NCBI RefSeq assembly: GCF_018279705.1
Contig: NZ_CP036498.1
Coordinates: forward strand, 1,443,001-1,507,000
Length of the DNA: 64,000 bases
Direction of reading: 5' to 3'
DNA from: Tardiphaga alba
GTDB lineage: Bacteria > Pseudomonadota > Alphaproteobacteria > Rhizobiales > Xanthobacteraceae
In this document: positions 36,851 to 45,724 of the stretch, one piece after another
Layout: every line of letters starts with the position of its first letter
How positions within the stretch are numbered: the stretch's first letter is position 1
The notes under the pieces: model-generated
What the model was told of the DNA's origin: nothing
Databases searched by the model: none
What the model saw: only the letters and a program-made list of their open reading frames with translations
Position numbers and translations under genes: made by a program

Positions 36851-38515
36851 ATGCGTATCGAGAAGCCAATCAAAGGCCGTTTCAAAATCGCTCTCGCGAT
36901 GCTCACCGTCGCGACGGCGCTAACACTGCCGCAATTCGCGCAAGCCCAGACGATCAAGATCGGCATGACCGCCGCGGATATTCCGCGCACGCTGGGTCAG
37001 CCCGATCAGGGTTTTGAAGGCAATCGCTTCACCGGCAATACAATGTATGAGGGGCTCACGCTCTGGGATCTCTCATCTGCCACGAAGCCGAGCGTTGTGA
37101 TCCCCGGATTGGCTACAGAATGGGCAGTTAACGATAGTGATAAGACCAAGTGGACCTTCAAGCTGCGTCCCGGCGTCAAATTCCACGATGGTAGCGACTT
37201 CAATGCCGATGCAGTCGTGTGGAATGTCGAGAAAGTTCTGAAGCAGGACGCGCCGCATTTCGATGCGAGCCAGGTTGGTGTTACCGCATCGCGCATGCCG
37301 ACCCTGGTGTCGGCCAGAAAAATCGACGACATGACCGTCGAACTGACCACGAAAGAGCCGGACTCGTTTCTGCCGATCAATCTGACCAACCTCTTTATGG
37401 CCAGCCCGGCCAAATGGCAGTCCTTCTACGACAAAGCGCAGGGCGCTGATGCCAAGGCGAAGGCTGCCGCGGCATGGGATGCATTCTCCAAGGATGCATC
37501 GGGCACCGGCCCGTGGAAGATGGCAAAGTTCACGCCGCGCGAGCGGCTCGAACTGGTGAAGAACACGGCCTATTGGAACAAGGATCGCGTTCCGAAGGTC
37601 GATGGCATGGTGCTGCTGCCGATGCCTGAAGCCAATGCGCGCACCGCGGCTTTGCTCTCGGGTCAGATCGACTGGGCCGAAGCGCCGGCGCCGGATGCGG
37701 TGAAGGAAATTACCGCACGCGGCTTCAAGATCGAGAAGAACGAACAGCCGCATGTATGGCCGTGGCAGTTCTCGCGCATCGAAGGTTCGCCCTGGAACGA
37801 CCTGCGCGTCCGCAAGGCCGCCAATCTGTGCATCGATCGCGAAGGCCTGCGCGACGGCCTGCTGGCCGGCCTGATGGTGCCGGCCACCGGCACATTCGAG
37901 CCCGGCCACCCCTGGCACGGCAACCCGACCTTCAAGATCAAATACGATCTTAAGGAAGCACAGAAGCTGATGGCGGAAGCCGGTTACGGTCCGAACAAGA
38001 AGCTCAAGGTCAAGACGCAGACCTCCGCTTCGGGCTCGGGCCAGATGCAACCGCTGCCGATGAACGAGTATATGCAGCAGGCACTGGCGGAATGCTATTT
38101 CGACGTGCAGCTCGATGTCATCGAGTGGAATACGCTGTTCACCAACTGGCGTCGTGGCGCCAAGGACCCAACGGCGAACAACTCCAACGCCACAAACGTC
38201 ACCTTCGCGGCGATGGATCCGTTCTTCGCGCTGGTGCGCTTCCTACAGTCCGGCATGGCGCCGCCGGTGTCGAACAATTGGGGTTTTATCAACAATCCGA
38301 AATTCGACGAGTTGGTGAAGAAGGCCCGTACCACGTTTGATGCTGCTGAACGCGACAAGGCTCTGGCCGAATTGCACGCAGCCTCGGTGGATGACGCGGC
38401 ATTCCTCTACGTCGCCCACGACGTCGGCCCGCGCGCGCTCAGCCCGAAGATCAAGAACTTCGTGCAGCCGAAGAGCTGGTTCGTCGATTTCTCGACCATG
38501 ACGATGACGCCGTAA
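36851..38515 (+). CDS. Peptide-type ABC substrate-binding protein (SBP_bac_5), copy 2
   Basis: A 554-residue binding protein starting ATG 36851, with signal peptide (IALAMLTVATALTLPQFAQA). Core family stretch LATEWAVNDSDKTKWTFKLR, then PGVKFHDGSDFNADAVVWNV, matches its divergent paralogue nearly word for word. It also has an insertion of about 20 residues rich in Ala and Lys (about residue 197, KAQGADAKAKAAAAWD). First gene of the transporter operon; a hairpin directly after it would allow more binding protein than membrane subunits. Confidence 0.92.
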   Translation: MRIEKPIKGRFKIALAMLTVATALTLPQFAQAQTIKIGMTAADIPRTLGQPDQGFEGNRFTGNTMYEGLTLWDLSSATKPSVVIPGLATEWAVNDSDKTKWTFKLRPGVKFHDGSDFNADAVVWNVEKVLKQDAPHFDASQVGVTASRMPTLVSARKIDDMTVELTTKEPDSFLPINLTNLFMASPAKWQSFYDKAQGADAKAKAAAAWDAFSKDASGTGPWKMAKFTPRERLELVKNTAYWNKDRVPKVDGMVLLPMPEANARTAALLSGQIDWAEAPAPDAVKEITARGFKIEKNEQPHVWPWQFSRIEGSPWNDLRVRKAANLCIDREGLRDGLLAGLMVPATGTFEPGHPWHGNPTFKIKYDLKEAQKLMAEAGYGPNKKLKVKTQTSASGSGQMQPLPMNEYMQQALAECYFDVQLDVIEWNTLFTNWRRGAKDPTANNSNATNVTFAAMDPFFALVRFLQSGMAPPVSNNWGFINNPKFDELVKKARTTFDAAERDKALAELHAASVDDAAFLYVAHDVGPRALSPKIKNFVQPKSWFVDFSTMTMTP

Positions 38516-38527
38516 GGCGTCGCAAGC

Positions 38528-38557
38528 ACCGGCTCCGCAATGCGGAGCCGGTTTCTC
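38528..38557 (+). terminator. Hairpin after the binding-protein gene (partial terminator)
   Basis: ACCGGCTCCGCA and TGCGGAGCCGGT make a perfect 12-base stem with a minimal loop, followed by TTTCTC. Because the permease genes lie downstream on the same strand, it probably attenuates rather than ends transcription. Confidence 0.6.
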
Positions 38558-38628
38558 CTCAGTTATGTCGGGGGCAGCCCCGGTCATGACGACCGAGAGG
38601 TCGGAATTCAAGAACCCAAAGGTGCCCC

Positions 38629-39582
38629 GTGTTTGCCTATGTCGCGCGCCGCGTCGTTTACGCGATCCCCATCATTCTCAGCGTCGCGCTGGTGTGTTTC
38701 CTGCTCGTGCACATCACGCCGGGCGATCCGCTGGTCGCTGTTCTCCCTGCAGACGCATCGCAGGAGCTCGCGCAGCAGCTTCGCGTGGCCTACGGCTTTG
38801 ACAAGCCGCTGCCGGTGCAATTCGGTCTCTGGATATGGCGCGCGCTGCATGGTGATCTCGGCGCCTCCATCGCAACCGGACGCCCGGTACTCTCCGAAGT
38901 CATGAACGCCGTACGAAACACGGTGATGCTCGCGGTGTTCGCCGCGGCCATCGGTTTCACGCTCGGTCTCTTCTTCGGCCTGATCGCCGGCTATTTCCGC
39001 GACACCTGGGTCGACAAGGTTGCAACCTCCATCGCCATCGCCGGCGTCTCCGTGCCGCATTACTGGCTCGGCATGGTGCTGGTCATCATTTTCTCGGTCC
39101 AGCTCAACTGGCTGCCCGCAGTGGGCGCAGGGCCGGGCGGTTCCGGTGCCTGGGCGTGGGACTGGGAGCACATGAAGTATCTGATCCTCCCGGCGGTCAC
39201 GACATCGGTGATCCCGATGGGCATCGTGACCCGCACCGTGCGTGCGCTCACCGGCGACATTCTCTCGCAGGATTTCGTCGAGGCGCTCCGTGCCAAAGGC
39301 CTGCAGGAGTTCAAGGTGTTCACGCATGTCATCAAGAATGCGGCACCCACGGCACTCGCAGTGATGGGTCTGCAGCTCGGCTATATGCTGGGCGGCTCCA
39401 TCCTGATCGAGACCGTGTTCTCATGGCCCGGCTCCGGCCTGTTGCTGAACTCCGCGATCTTCCAGCGCGACTTGCCGCTGTTGCAAGGGACGATTCTGGT
39501 GCTGGCGCTGTTCTTCGTCTTCCTCAATCTTCTGGTCGATATCGCGCAGGCGTTCATCGATCCGCGCATCAAGCGGGCCTGA
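38629..39582 (+). CDS. Dpp/Opp-type ABC permease (DppB-like)
   Basis: A 317-residue inner-membrane permease. It starts at GTG 38629 with the typical MFAYVARRVVYAIPIILSVA. The TM region has six helices, and the EAA loop is EALRAKGLQEFKVFTHVIKN. The P-G-D-P pattern HITPGDPLV early in the protein is diagnostic for DppB/OppB proteins. Together with the next gene it forms the channel. Four bases separate the two genes. Confidence 0.92.
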   Translation: MFAYVARRVVYAIPIILSVALVCFLLVHITPGDPLVAVLPADASQELAQQLRVAYGFDKPLPVQFGLWIWRALHGDLGASIATGRPVLSEVMNAVRNTVMLAVFAAAIGFTLGLFFGLIAGYFRDTWVDKVATSIAIAGVSVPHYWLGMVLVIIFSVQLNWLPAVGAGPGGSGAWAWDWEHMKYLILPAVTTSVIPMGIVTRTVRALTGDILSQDFVEALRAKGLQEFKVFTHVIKNAAPTALAVMGLQLGYMLGGSILIETVFSWPGSGLLLNSAIFQRDLPLLQGTILVLALFFVFLNLLVDIAQAFIDPRIKRA

Positions 39583-39586
39583 CGCC

Positions 39587-40474
39587 ATGACCGTTCTCAC
39601 CGACAATGCATTGCAGGCAGCACCCGTCACCAAAGCGCGCGGCTACTGGGCAACGGTTGGCCGCCGTATCCGCCGCGACAAGGTCTCCATGGCCTGTGCG
39701 GCGATCCTGTTGCTGATCCTGCTCGCAGCGATCTTTGCGCCTTATCTTGGTCTCGCTGATCCCTATCAGGGCTCGATGATCCGCCGCCTGCGCGCCATCG
39801 GCACGCCGAACTATCCGCTCGGCACCGATGAACTCGGTCGCGACATGCTGGCCCGCCTGATCTACGGCGGCCGGCTGTCGCTGCTGATCGGCATCCTGCC
39901 GGTGATCCTGGCTTTCATCATCGGCACGTCGCTCGGCCTCGTCGCCGGTTATGTCGGCGGCAAGCTCAACACCGCCATCATGCGCACGGTGGACGTGTTC
40001 TATGCGTTCCCCTCGGTGCTGTTGGCGATCGCCATCTCCGGTGCGCTCGGCGCCGGCATCGTCAATTCCATCGTCTCGCTCACCATCGTCTTCGTGCCGC
40101 AGATCACGCGCGTCGCCGAGAGCGTGACCACAGGTGTCCGCAACATGGACTATGTGGAAGCCGCGCGCGCCTCGGGCGCCGATACATTCACGATCATGCG
40201 GGTACACATGCTCGGCAACGTCCTGGGCTCGATCTTCGTTTATGCGACCGGCCTGATCTCGGTGTCGATGATCCTCGCTGCCGGTCTCTCTTTTCTCGGT
40301 CTCGGCACCAAACCGCCGGAGCCGGAATGGGGCCTCATGCTGAACACGCTGCGCACCGCGATCTACGTCAATCCGTGGGTGGCTGCACTGCCCGGCGTGA
40401 TGATCTTTGCGGTGTCGATCTGCTTCAACCTGCTGAGCGACGGCATGCGCAGCGCCATGGATATCCGGAATTGA
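39587..40474 (+). CDS. Dpp/Opp-type ABC permease (DppC-like)
   Basis: A 295-residue permease with the amino-terminal OppC helix (VSMACAAILLLILLAAIFAP), the YPLGTDELGRDMLARLIYGG motif characteristic of DppC/OppC, and an EAA loop (EAARASGADTFTIMRVHMLG). The stop codon is three bases before the possible true start (40478) of the following ATPase gene, which supports an uninterrupted operon. Confidence 0.92.
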   Translation: MTVLTDNALQAAPVTKARGYWATVGRRIRRDKVSMACAAILLLILLAAIFAPYLGLADPYQGSMIRRLRAIGTPNYPLGTDELGRDMLARLIYGGRLSLLIGILPVILAFIIGTSLGLVAGYVGGKLNTAIMRTVDVFYAFPSVLLAIAISGALGAGIVNSIVSLTIVFVPQITRVAESVTTGVRNMDYVEAARASGADTFTIMRVHMLGNVLGSIFVYATGLISVSMILAAGLSFLGLGTKPPEPEWGLMLNTLRTAIYVNPWVAALPGVMIFAVSICFNLLSDGMRSAMDIRN

Positions 40475-40527
40475 TGCATGACTGACACACTCGAAATCAC
40501 CGACAAGATGCTTGACCCCTCGAAGAC

Positions 40528-41543
40528 ATGGGGGGCGAGGCGCAGCCTCTGCTCCATGTGCAGGGGCTGACCAAACATTTCCCCGTGCGCGGCGGATTGT
40601 TTGCCCCGAGCAAGACCGTGCGCGCCGTGGACGATGTCAGTTTCGCCATTGGTAAGGGCGAGACTGTCGGAATCGTCGGCGAATCCGGTTGCGGAAAATC
40701 CACCACGGCGCGTCTCCTGATGCATCTGATGGAGCGCAATTCGGGCGACATCATTTTCGACGGCCGCATGGTCGGTCGCGAACTGACGCTGCGCGAACTC
40801 CGTCGTGGCATGCAGATGGTGTTTCAGGACAGCTACGCGTCACTGAATCCGCGCCTGACCATTGAGGAGTCGATCGCGTTTGGTCCCAAGGTCCATGGCA
40901 TGGCCGACAAGGTCGCGCGGGCGCTTGCGCGTGACCTGCTGGGGAAGGTCGGCCTGCGGCCGGAAACTTTCGCCAATCGCTATCCTCATGAAGTGTCCGG
41001 TGGCCAGCGCCAGCGCGTCAACATTGCCCGTGCACTGGCGCTGTCGCCGCGCCTCGTCATCCTGGACGAGGCGGTGTCTGCACTCGATAAATCGGTCGAA
41101 GCGCAAGTGCTGAACTTGCTGGTCGATCTCAAGCGCGAATTCGGCCTGACCTATCTGTTCATCAGCCACGATCTGAACGTCGTTCGTTACATCTCCGATC
41201 GCGTGCTGGTGATGTATCTCGGCGAAGTCGTCGAGCTTGGTCCCGTCGATGATGTCTGGGATGCACCGGCGCATCCCTATACGCGGGCATTGCTGGCCGC
41301 AATGCCGTCCACCGATCCCGACAATCGCACGCAGACGCCGCCGATCACCGGCGATCCGCCGAATCCCATCGATCCGCCGTCGGGCTGCCGCTTTCACACG
41401 CGTTGCGCTTTTGCGGAAGCCATGTGCGGGGAAAGCAAGCCTGTTCTCACCGAGATCACCGCATCAGGCCATCAGGCGGCTTGCTTCATGGCGATCCCCG
41501 GCTCCGGCCACAGCAAGGCCCCGTTGCAGGAGCTTCCACATGA
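40528..41543 (+). CDS. Oligopeptide-type ABC ATPase (DppF-like), frame disturbed at both ends
   Basis: ATPase with Walker A GESGCGKST, signature VSGGQRQRVNIARAL, Walker B LVILDEAVSALD (Ala where Pro is common) and the oligopeptide C-terminal domain (APAHPYTRALLAAMP, then SGCRFHTRCAFA). Two oddities. The better-placed start ATG 40478, three bases after dppC, runs out of frame at the six-G run 40530-40535; one more G would join it. At the other end no stop codon appears, so the frame runs on into the amidase (873 codons from 40528). One extra base near the CCCC run 41496-41499 would end it at TGA 41541, overlapping the next start as ATGA. I list it to that predicted stop. Confidence 0.75.
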
Positions 41544-41737
41544 CGCGCCCGACGCCAAAGCAGATCAAGGGAATGTCGGAGGTCTCCGGCTTGCCGGTGA
41601 CGGACGAGGTGGCGGAGCGCATCGCCAATTCGGTCGGTCCGGCCTTCGAAGGTTTTGCGGCCATTGCCGGCACGCTGCTCATCGACCTCGAACCCGCCAC
41701 CTTCCTCGCCGTGCAAAACGGAAAGGTGGGCAAGTGA
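41540..41737 (+). CDS. AtzG/DUF4089-like small amidase partner
   Basis: A 65-residue protein beginning MTRPTPKQIKGMSEVSGLPV and containing AERIANSVGPAFEGFAAI, then LLIDLEPATFLAVQ. The short helical build and the E-P-A-x-F ending resemble AtzG (DUF4089), a GatC-like small subunit that stabilises the AtzE amidase of s-triazine degradation. Its stop (TGA 41735) overlaps the amidase GTG by four bases, the same arrangement as other subunit pairs. The gene lies in a different frame from the open ATPase-amidase frame that runs over it. Family assignment is from pattern only. Confidence 0.7.
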   Translation: MTRPTPKQIKGMSEVSGLPVTDEVAERIANSVGPAFEGFAAIAGTLLIDLEPATFLAVQNGKVGK

Positions 41738-43149
41738 GTGTCACCGAACCCGCACTGCTGTCGCTCACCGAAGTCGCCAGCGCCATCGCCGACAAGAAAA
41801 TCTCGTCGCGCGAAGCCACGCAGTCCTGCCTCGATCGTGTGGCGAAATGGCAGCCGCATCTCAATGCCTACATGTCCATCGAAGCCGATAGTGCGCTGAA
41901 GGCTGCGGACGCCGCCGACGCCGCGCTGGCAAAAAGCGAGAGCCGCGGCGCGCTGCATGGCGTGCCGCTCGCGCATAAGGACATGTATTACGACGAGGGG
42001 CATATCGTTACCTGCGGCTCGCTGATCCGCAAGGATTGGGTCGCGAAGACGACCGCGACATCACTGCAGCGCCTGAAAGACGCCGGCACGGTGCGTCTCG
42101 GTTCGCTGCAGATGGTGGAGTTTGCATATGGCCCGCTCGGCCATAACGTCCATTACGGCGCCGTGCGTAATCCGTGGAATGTCGATCACGTCACGGGTGG
42201 CTCGTCCTCGGGCTCCGGCTCTGCGGTCGGCGCCCGCCTTACCTTTGCGGCGCTCGGCTCGGACACGGGCGGCTCGATCCGCATGCCCGCACATTTTTGC
42301 GGTGTATCGGGCCTGAAGACGACAGTCGGTCTCGTCAGCCGTGCCGGTGCGATGCCGCTGTCGCAGTCGCTTGATACGGTTGGCCCGCTTGCGCGCACGG
42401 TCGAGGATTGCGCGCTTTTGACGAAGCTGATGGCCGGTGCTGATCCTCTCGATCCAACCACCAGCATCCGCGATGTCCCGGATTACACGGCTGCGACAAA
42501 GGCGTCGGCCAAGGGCATGACCATCGGCATTCCCAAGGCGTTCTATGTGGACGATCTCGATGCCGATACGGCAGAGATCCTGCAAGCCACGATCACAGCG
42601 TTGAAGGACGAGGGCATCAAGGTCGTCGAAGTCGATCTGCCCAATCAGGGGCAGCTCACCGCGGCCTGCCAATTCGTGCTCGCGACTGAAGCCGCCGCCA
42701 TGCACAAGCGCTGGATGATCGAGCGCCCGCAGGATTACGGCGCGCAGGTTTTGATGCGGCTACAGAACGGCCTTGCGATTGCCGGTGTTGCCTATCTCGA
42801 AGCGATGCGCTGGCGCGGTCCTGCGCTTGCTGCGCATCTTGCTGCCGTTGCAGGCGTCGATGCCCTGCTGGCACCGGTTGCCCCCATGGCGGCTCCGACC
42901 ATCGCTGAGACCGATGTCGGCAATAGTCTGGGCGCCGAAGCGCTCATCCAGCGCGTCACGCGATTTACCCGCCCGATCAATTATCTCGGTTTGCCTGCTC
43001 TCTCGATCCCGGCCGGCTTCACCAAGACGAAGTTGCCGGTCGGCATGCAACTGATCGGCAAGCCGTTCGACGAAGCGACGTTGCTGACCATCGGTGGAAC
43101 GTTTCAGCGCGCAACCGATCACCATATGAAATGCCCGGAATTGCCATGA
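41734..43149 (+). CDS. Amidase-signature hydrolase (AtzE/GatA-like)
   Basis: A 471-residue amidase of the amidase-signature family, which hydrolyses C-N amide bonds. The Ser-cisSer-Lys triad is visible: Lys in PLAHKDMYYDEG (about residue 82), cis-Ser in HVTGGSSSGSGSAV, and nucleophile Ser in GSDTGGSIRMP. GTG 41734 overlaps the small-partner stop. It lies between two transporter ATPase genes, so import and hydrolysis are co-regulated. The substrate could be an amide, carboxybiuret-like molecule or peptide amide. No GatB, so it is not the tRNA amidotransferase. Confidence 0.88.
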   Translation: MSVTEPALLSLTEVASAIADKKISSREATQSCLDRVAKWQPHLNAYMSIEADSALKAADAADAALAKSESRGALHGVPLAHKDMYYDEGHIVTCGSLIRKDWVAKTTATSLQRLKDAGTVRLGSLQMVEFAYGPLGHNVHYGAVRNPWNVDHVTGGSSSGSGSAVGARLTFAALGSDTGGSIRMPAHFCGVSGLKTTVGLVSRAGAMPLSQSLDTVGPLARTVEDCALLTKLMAGADPLDPTTSIRDVPDYTAATKASAKGMTIGIPKAFYVDDLDADTAEILQATITALKDEGIKVVEVDLPNQGQLTAACQFVLATEAAAMHKRWMIERPQDYGAQVLMRLQNGLAIAGVAYLEAMRWRGPALAAHLAAVAGVDALLAPVAPMAAPTIAETDVGNSLGAEALIQRVTRFTRPINYLGLPALSIPAGFTKTKLPVGMQLIGKPFDEATLLTIGGTFQRATDHHMKCPELP

Positions 43150-44117
43150 CCAATCTGATCGACGTCCGCAATCTCAACGTCACCTTCCGAGGCGAGCGCA
43201 CCGTCTATGCGGTGAATGATCTCAGCATGTCGGTGAAGGAGGGGGAGGTGCTCGGCCTGCTCGGCGAGTCCGGCTCCGGCAAGAGCGTGACCTTGCGCGC
43301 GCTGATGCGTCTGCTGCCGAAGAAGCGCACTGACATCACCGGCAGCATCAATGTGCTCGGCAAGGACGTCCTGGCGCTGGATGATGACGAACTGTCTAAG
43401 TTTCGCGGCCAGAGCGTGTCGATGATTTTTCAGGAGCCCGCACTGGCGCTCGATCCCGTCTACACCATCGGTCAGCAGATCGCCGAAAGCGTGATGCGTC
43501 ATGAAGGCAAGAGCCACGCTGACGGGATGAAGCGTGCGCTCGAAATGCTCGAAGTCGTACGCATTCCATCCGCCAAGCGCCGTCTCGATGCCTATCCGCA
43601 CGAGATGTCAGGCGGCATGCGCCAACGGGCCATGATTGCCCTCGCGCTCGCATGCAAGCCCAAGATTTTGCTGGCGGACGAACCGACTACGGCGCTCGAT
43701 GCCACCGTGCAAATTCAGATCCTGCTGCTGTTGCGCGAGCTGCAGCGCGAATTCGGTATGTCGATCATCTTCGTCACCCACGACATCGGCGTCGCCATCG
43801 AAATCTGCGACCGCGTTGCCGTGATGTATGCCGGCCAGATCGTGGAGCAGGGCACCACGAGCCAGATCGTGCGCTCGGCGGTGCATCCTTATCCAAAGGG
43901 CTTGCTGTCTTCGACGGTCCACGGCGCCAAGCGCGGCGAACGCCTCGAAACGATCCCCGGTACGCCACCTTCGCTGGATACAAAGCCAGCGAGCTGCTCA
44001 TTCGCGCCACGCTGCAAATTTGCGCAGGATCGCTGCACGGAAGCTCTGCCACCGAATGTCGAGCTCGTGGGTGATCGTGTCGTGCGCTGTATTCGCGCGG
44101 AGACGGTGGCGGCTTAG
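43146..44117 (+). CDS. Oligopeptide-type ABC ATPase (DppD-like)
   Basis: A 323-residue ATPase with Walker [10 protein letters not shown], signature [15 protein letters not shown], Walker [13 protein letters not shown] and the C-terminal cysteine-bearing oligopeptide domain ([15 protein letters not shown]). The start ATG 43146 overlaps the amidase stop (ATGA); the frame five codons further upstream is not needed. It completes the transporter: binding protein, two permeases, two ATPases. A palindromic repeat follows immediately. Confidence 0.92.
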   Translation: MTNLIDVRNLNVTFRGERTVYAVNDLSMSVKEGEVLGLLGESGSGKSVTLRALMRLLPKKRTDITGSINVLGKDVLALDDDELSKFRGQSVSMIFQEPALALDPVYTIGQQIAESVMRHEGKSHADGMKRALEMLEVVRIPSAKRRLDAYPHEMSGGMRQRAMIALALACKPKILLADEPTTALDATVQIQILLLLRELQREFGMSIIFVTHDIGVAIEICDRVAVMYAGQIVEQGTTSQIVRSAVHPYPKGLLSSTVHGAKRGERLETIPGTPPSLDTKPASCSFAPRCKFAQDRCTEALPPNVELVGDRVVRCIRAETVAA

Positions 44118-44124
44118 TCGCACT

Positions 44125-44209
44125 CCGTCATGGCCGGGCTTGTCCCGGCCATCCACGTCTTCGCTAGCGGCTAAGACGTGGATACCCGGCATTCGCCGGG
44201 CATGACGGG
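44125..44209. repeat. CGTCATGGCCGGG-type palindromic repeat
   Basis: Imperfect inverted repeat. The left arm is CCGTCATGGCCGGGCTTGTC (first part) continuing to CCACGTCTT; the right arm is AAGACGTGG continuing to GCCGGGCATGACGG. A dispersed intergenic element of bradyrhizobial genomes, located between the convergent DppD-like and CinA-type genes. Confidence 0.8.
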
Positions 44210-44214
44210 ATAGA

Positions 44215-44703
44215 CTAACTCTTTAAATTCTTCAGCAGGAACGTCAGCGCTGTCTGCGCGAATACCTGCATGTTCTCTTGCCGGTCGCTGCTTCCCGTCT
44301 CCAGTGTCATCACTTCGTTTGCAGGCCCGGCCACAGCAATGCAGCTGTGCCCTGCGGCATCGCCATAGCGGTTGCCTGATGGTCCGCTAGCGCCGGTCTC
44401 CGACAGTCCCCAATCGCATCCCAGCTTCTCGCGGATCTGGTTCGCCAGCAGCTGCGCATAAGGTTCGGACGACGAACGCATGCCCGGAACCCGGAACGCA
44501 TCGTCGGGAATGTCCATCAGCGCGCGCCGCGCATCGCGCGTATAAATGACGCCACCGCCGATGAAATAGGCGGAAGCGCCGGGCACGGCGAGTAGCGCAG
44601 CCGAAATCAAGCCGCCGGTTGATGACTCGGCGACGCCGATCGTCTGCTTGCGTGCGATTAGCTCAAAGGCGACTTTCTCGGCCAGCGGGAGCAAATCTCT
44701 CAT
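44215..44703 (-). CDS. pncC: CinA-type nicotinamide-nucleotide amidohydrolase
   Basis: A 162-residue protein corresponding to the C-terminal (PncC) domain of CinA, which deamidates nicotinamide mononucleotide in NAD recycling. Family pattern: IGVAESSTGGLISAALLAVP near the amino end (catalytic Ser/Thr region) and SETGASGPSGNRYGDAAGHS later. The usual central sequence is G-x-A-G-P-x-G; here GASGPSGN replaces it, so activity is not assured. It overlaps the metallo-hydrolase gene by four bases. Confidence 0.8.
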   Translation of the reverse strand: MRDLLPLAEKVAFELIARKQTIGVAESSTGGLISAALLAVPGASAYFIGGGVIYTRDARRALMDIPDDAFRVPGMRSSSEPYAQLLANQIREKLGCDWGLSETGASGPSGNRYGDAAGHSCIAVAGPANEVMTLETGSSDRQENMQVFAQTALTFLLKNLKS

Positions 44704-45644
44704 GACTTGGACCCCGCCTTTTTCGGTGCCAGCGAGCCGTAAACTGCACGAACGAAGTTCTTACTGGCGGTTTCGTTCGGTGCCCATTTCGTATCGAGAT
44801 CGGCGAAAGGCTTTGCAGCCTGCACCTCATCTTCGCTCTTGCCGGCCTTGACCAGCTTCGCGATGCGATCACGCGCCGTGATCAGCATGTCCCGATAGGC
44901 AGTGAGCGCCGCTTTGTCGCCGAGAGGGCCGTGGCCGGGGACGATCTTGGTCTTGTCGTTGCTGAGTCTCAGATAGGTATCGGCAGCGGCGATCATGCCC
45001 TTGATGTTGCCGCCATTGAGCACGTCGATGTTGGGATAGCGGCCATTGGTGAAGGTGTCGCCGGTCGCGATCACATTCGCGCTTTTGAGGTAAACATAAG
45101 TGTCGCCGTCGGTATGCGCATTCTTGATGTGTCTAAGCTCGGCGATGCGGCCGCGAAGGCTGAGTTTGAGCTGGTTCGTGTAGGTGGTGGCTGGCCACGC
45201 GGCTTTGGGGGCGGGCGGGTTCTGTCCGCCGGTCAGGAAATTGATGGAGCCCTTACGAAGCTTCGTCTTCAGTTTGACATTTGCGACGATGGTCGCGCCG
45301 TCTTTCGCAAAGGCTTCGTTGCCTCCGGTATGGTCCCCGTGGAAATGCGTGTTCACCAGATATTTCACCGGTTGCGGCGTGACCTTTGCAATCGCCGCCT
45401 TGATCTTGTCGTGCAGCGGCGCGAATTGGCTGTCGATCAGGATCGCGCCCGATTTCGCCGTCGCCAGCGTGATGTTGCCGCCCATGCCTTCCAGCATATA
45501 GACGCCGTCACCGAGATCGGTGGTCTTGATCTCGACCTTGGAGAAGTCCGGTGCAACCGCTGTGGCAGGCGCTGGTGTCTGCGCGAATGCCGGCAGGCCG
45601 CTGGCAGCGAGGAAGGTGGCGAGCAGAATAGCGTAGGGGCGCAT
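44700..45644 (-). CDS. Secreted metallo-beta-lactamase-fold hydrolase
   Basis: A 314-residue periplasmic enzyme. Signal peptide ILLATFLAASGLPAFAQ is followed by an MBL domain with zinc-binding HFHGDHTGGN (about residue 103), the second histidine in HIKNAHTDGDTYVY, the ligand region ATGDTFTNGRYP, and the last histidine in VPGHGPLGDK. This is a subclass with an alanine-rich linker after cleavage, related to secreted MBL hydrolases; there is no evidence for beta-lactam resistance. Downstream pncC is translationally coupled. Confidence 0.88.
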   Translation of the reverse strand: MRPYAILLATFLAASGLPAFAQTPAPATAVAPDFSKVEIKTTDLGDGVYMLEGMGGNITLATAKSGAILIDSQFAPLHDKIKAAIAKVTPQPVKYLVNTHFHGDHTGGNEAFAKDGATIVANVKLKTKLRKGSINFLTGGQNPPAPKAAWPATTYTNQLKLSLRGRIAELRHIKNAHTDGDTYVYLKSANVIATGDTFTNGRYPNIDVLNGGNIKGMIAAADTYLRLSNDKTKIVPGHGPLGDKAALTAYRDMLITARDRIAKLVKAGKSEDEVQAAKPFADLDTKWAPNETASKNFVRAVYGSLAPKKAGSKS

Positions 45645-45724
45645 GAGGAACTCCAGGGTCGGGACGCCAACGTCTTAGCATGTCGGCGTGTCCGTCAATC
45701 CCCTGGCGTTCACAACACTGTGCC

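Noticed and set aside
41237..41539. Upstream part of the frame containing the AtzG-like gene
   Set aside because: Overlaps the conserved ATPase C-terminal domain in another frame; only the segment from ATG 41540 looks genuine.
44700..45644. Beta-lactam resistance enzyme
   Set aside because: The MBL fold is shared by many hydrolases and nothing here is specific to beta-lactamases.
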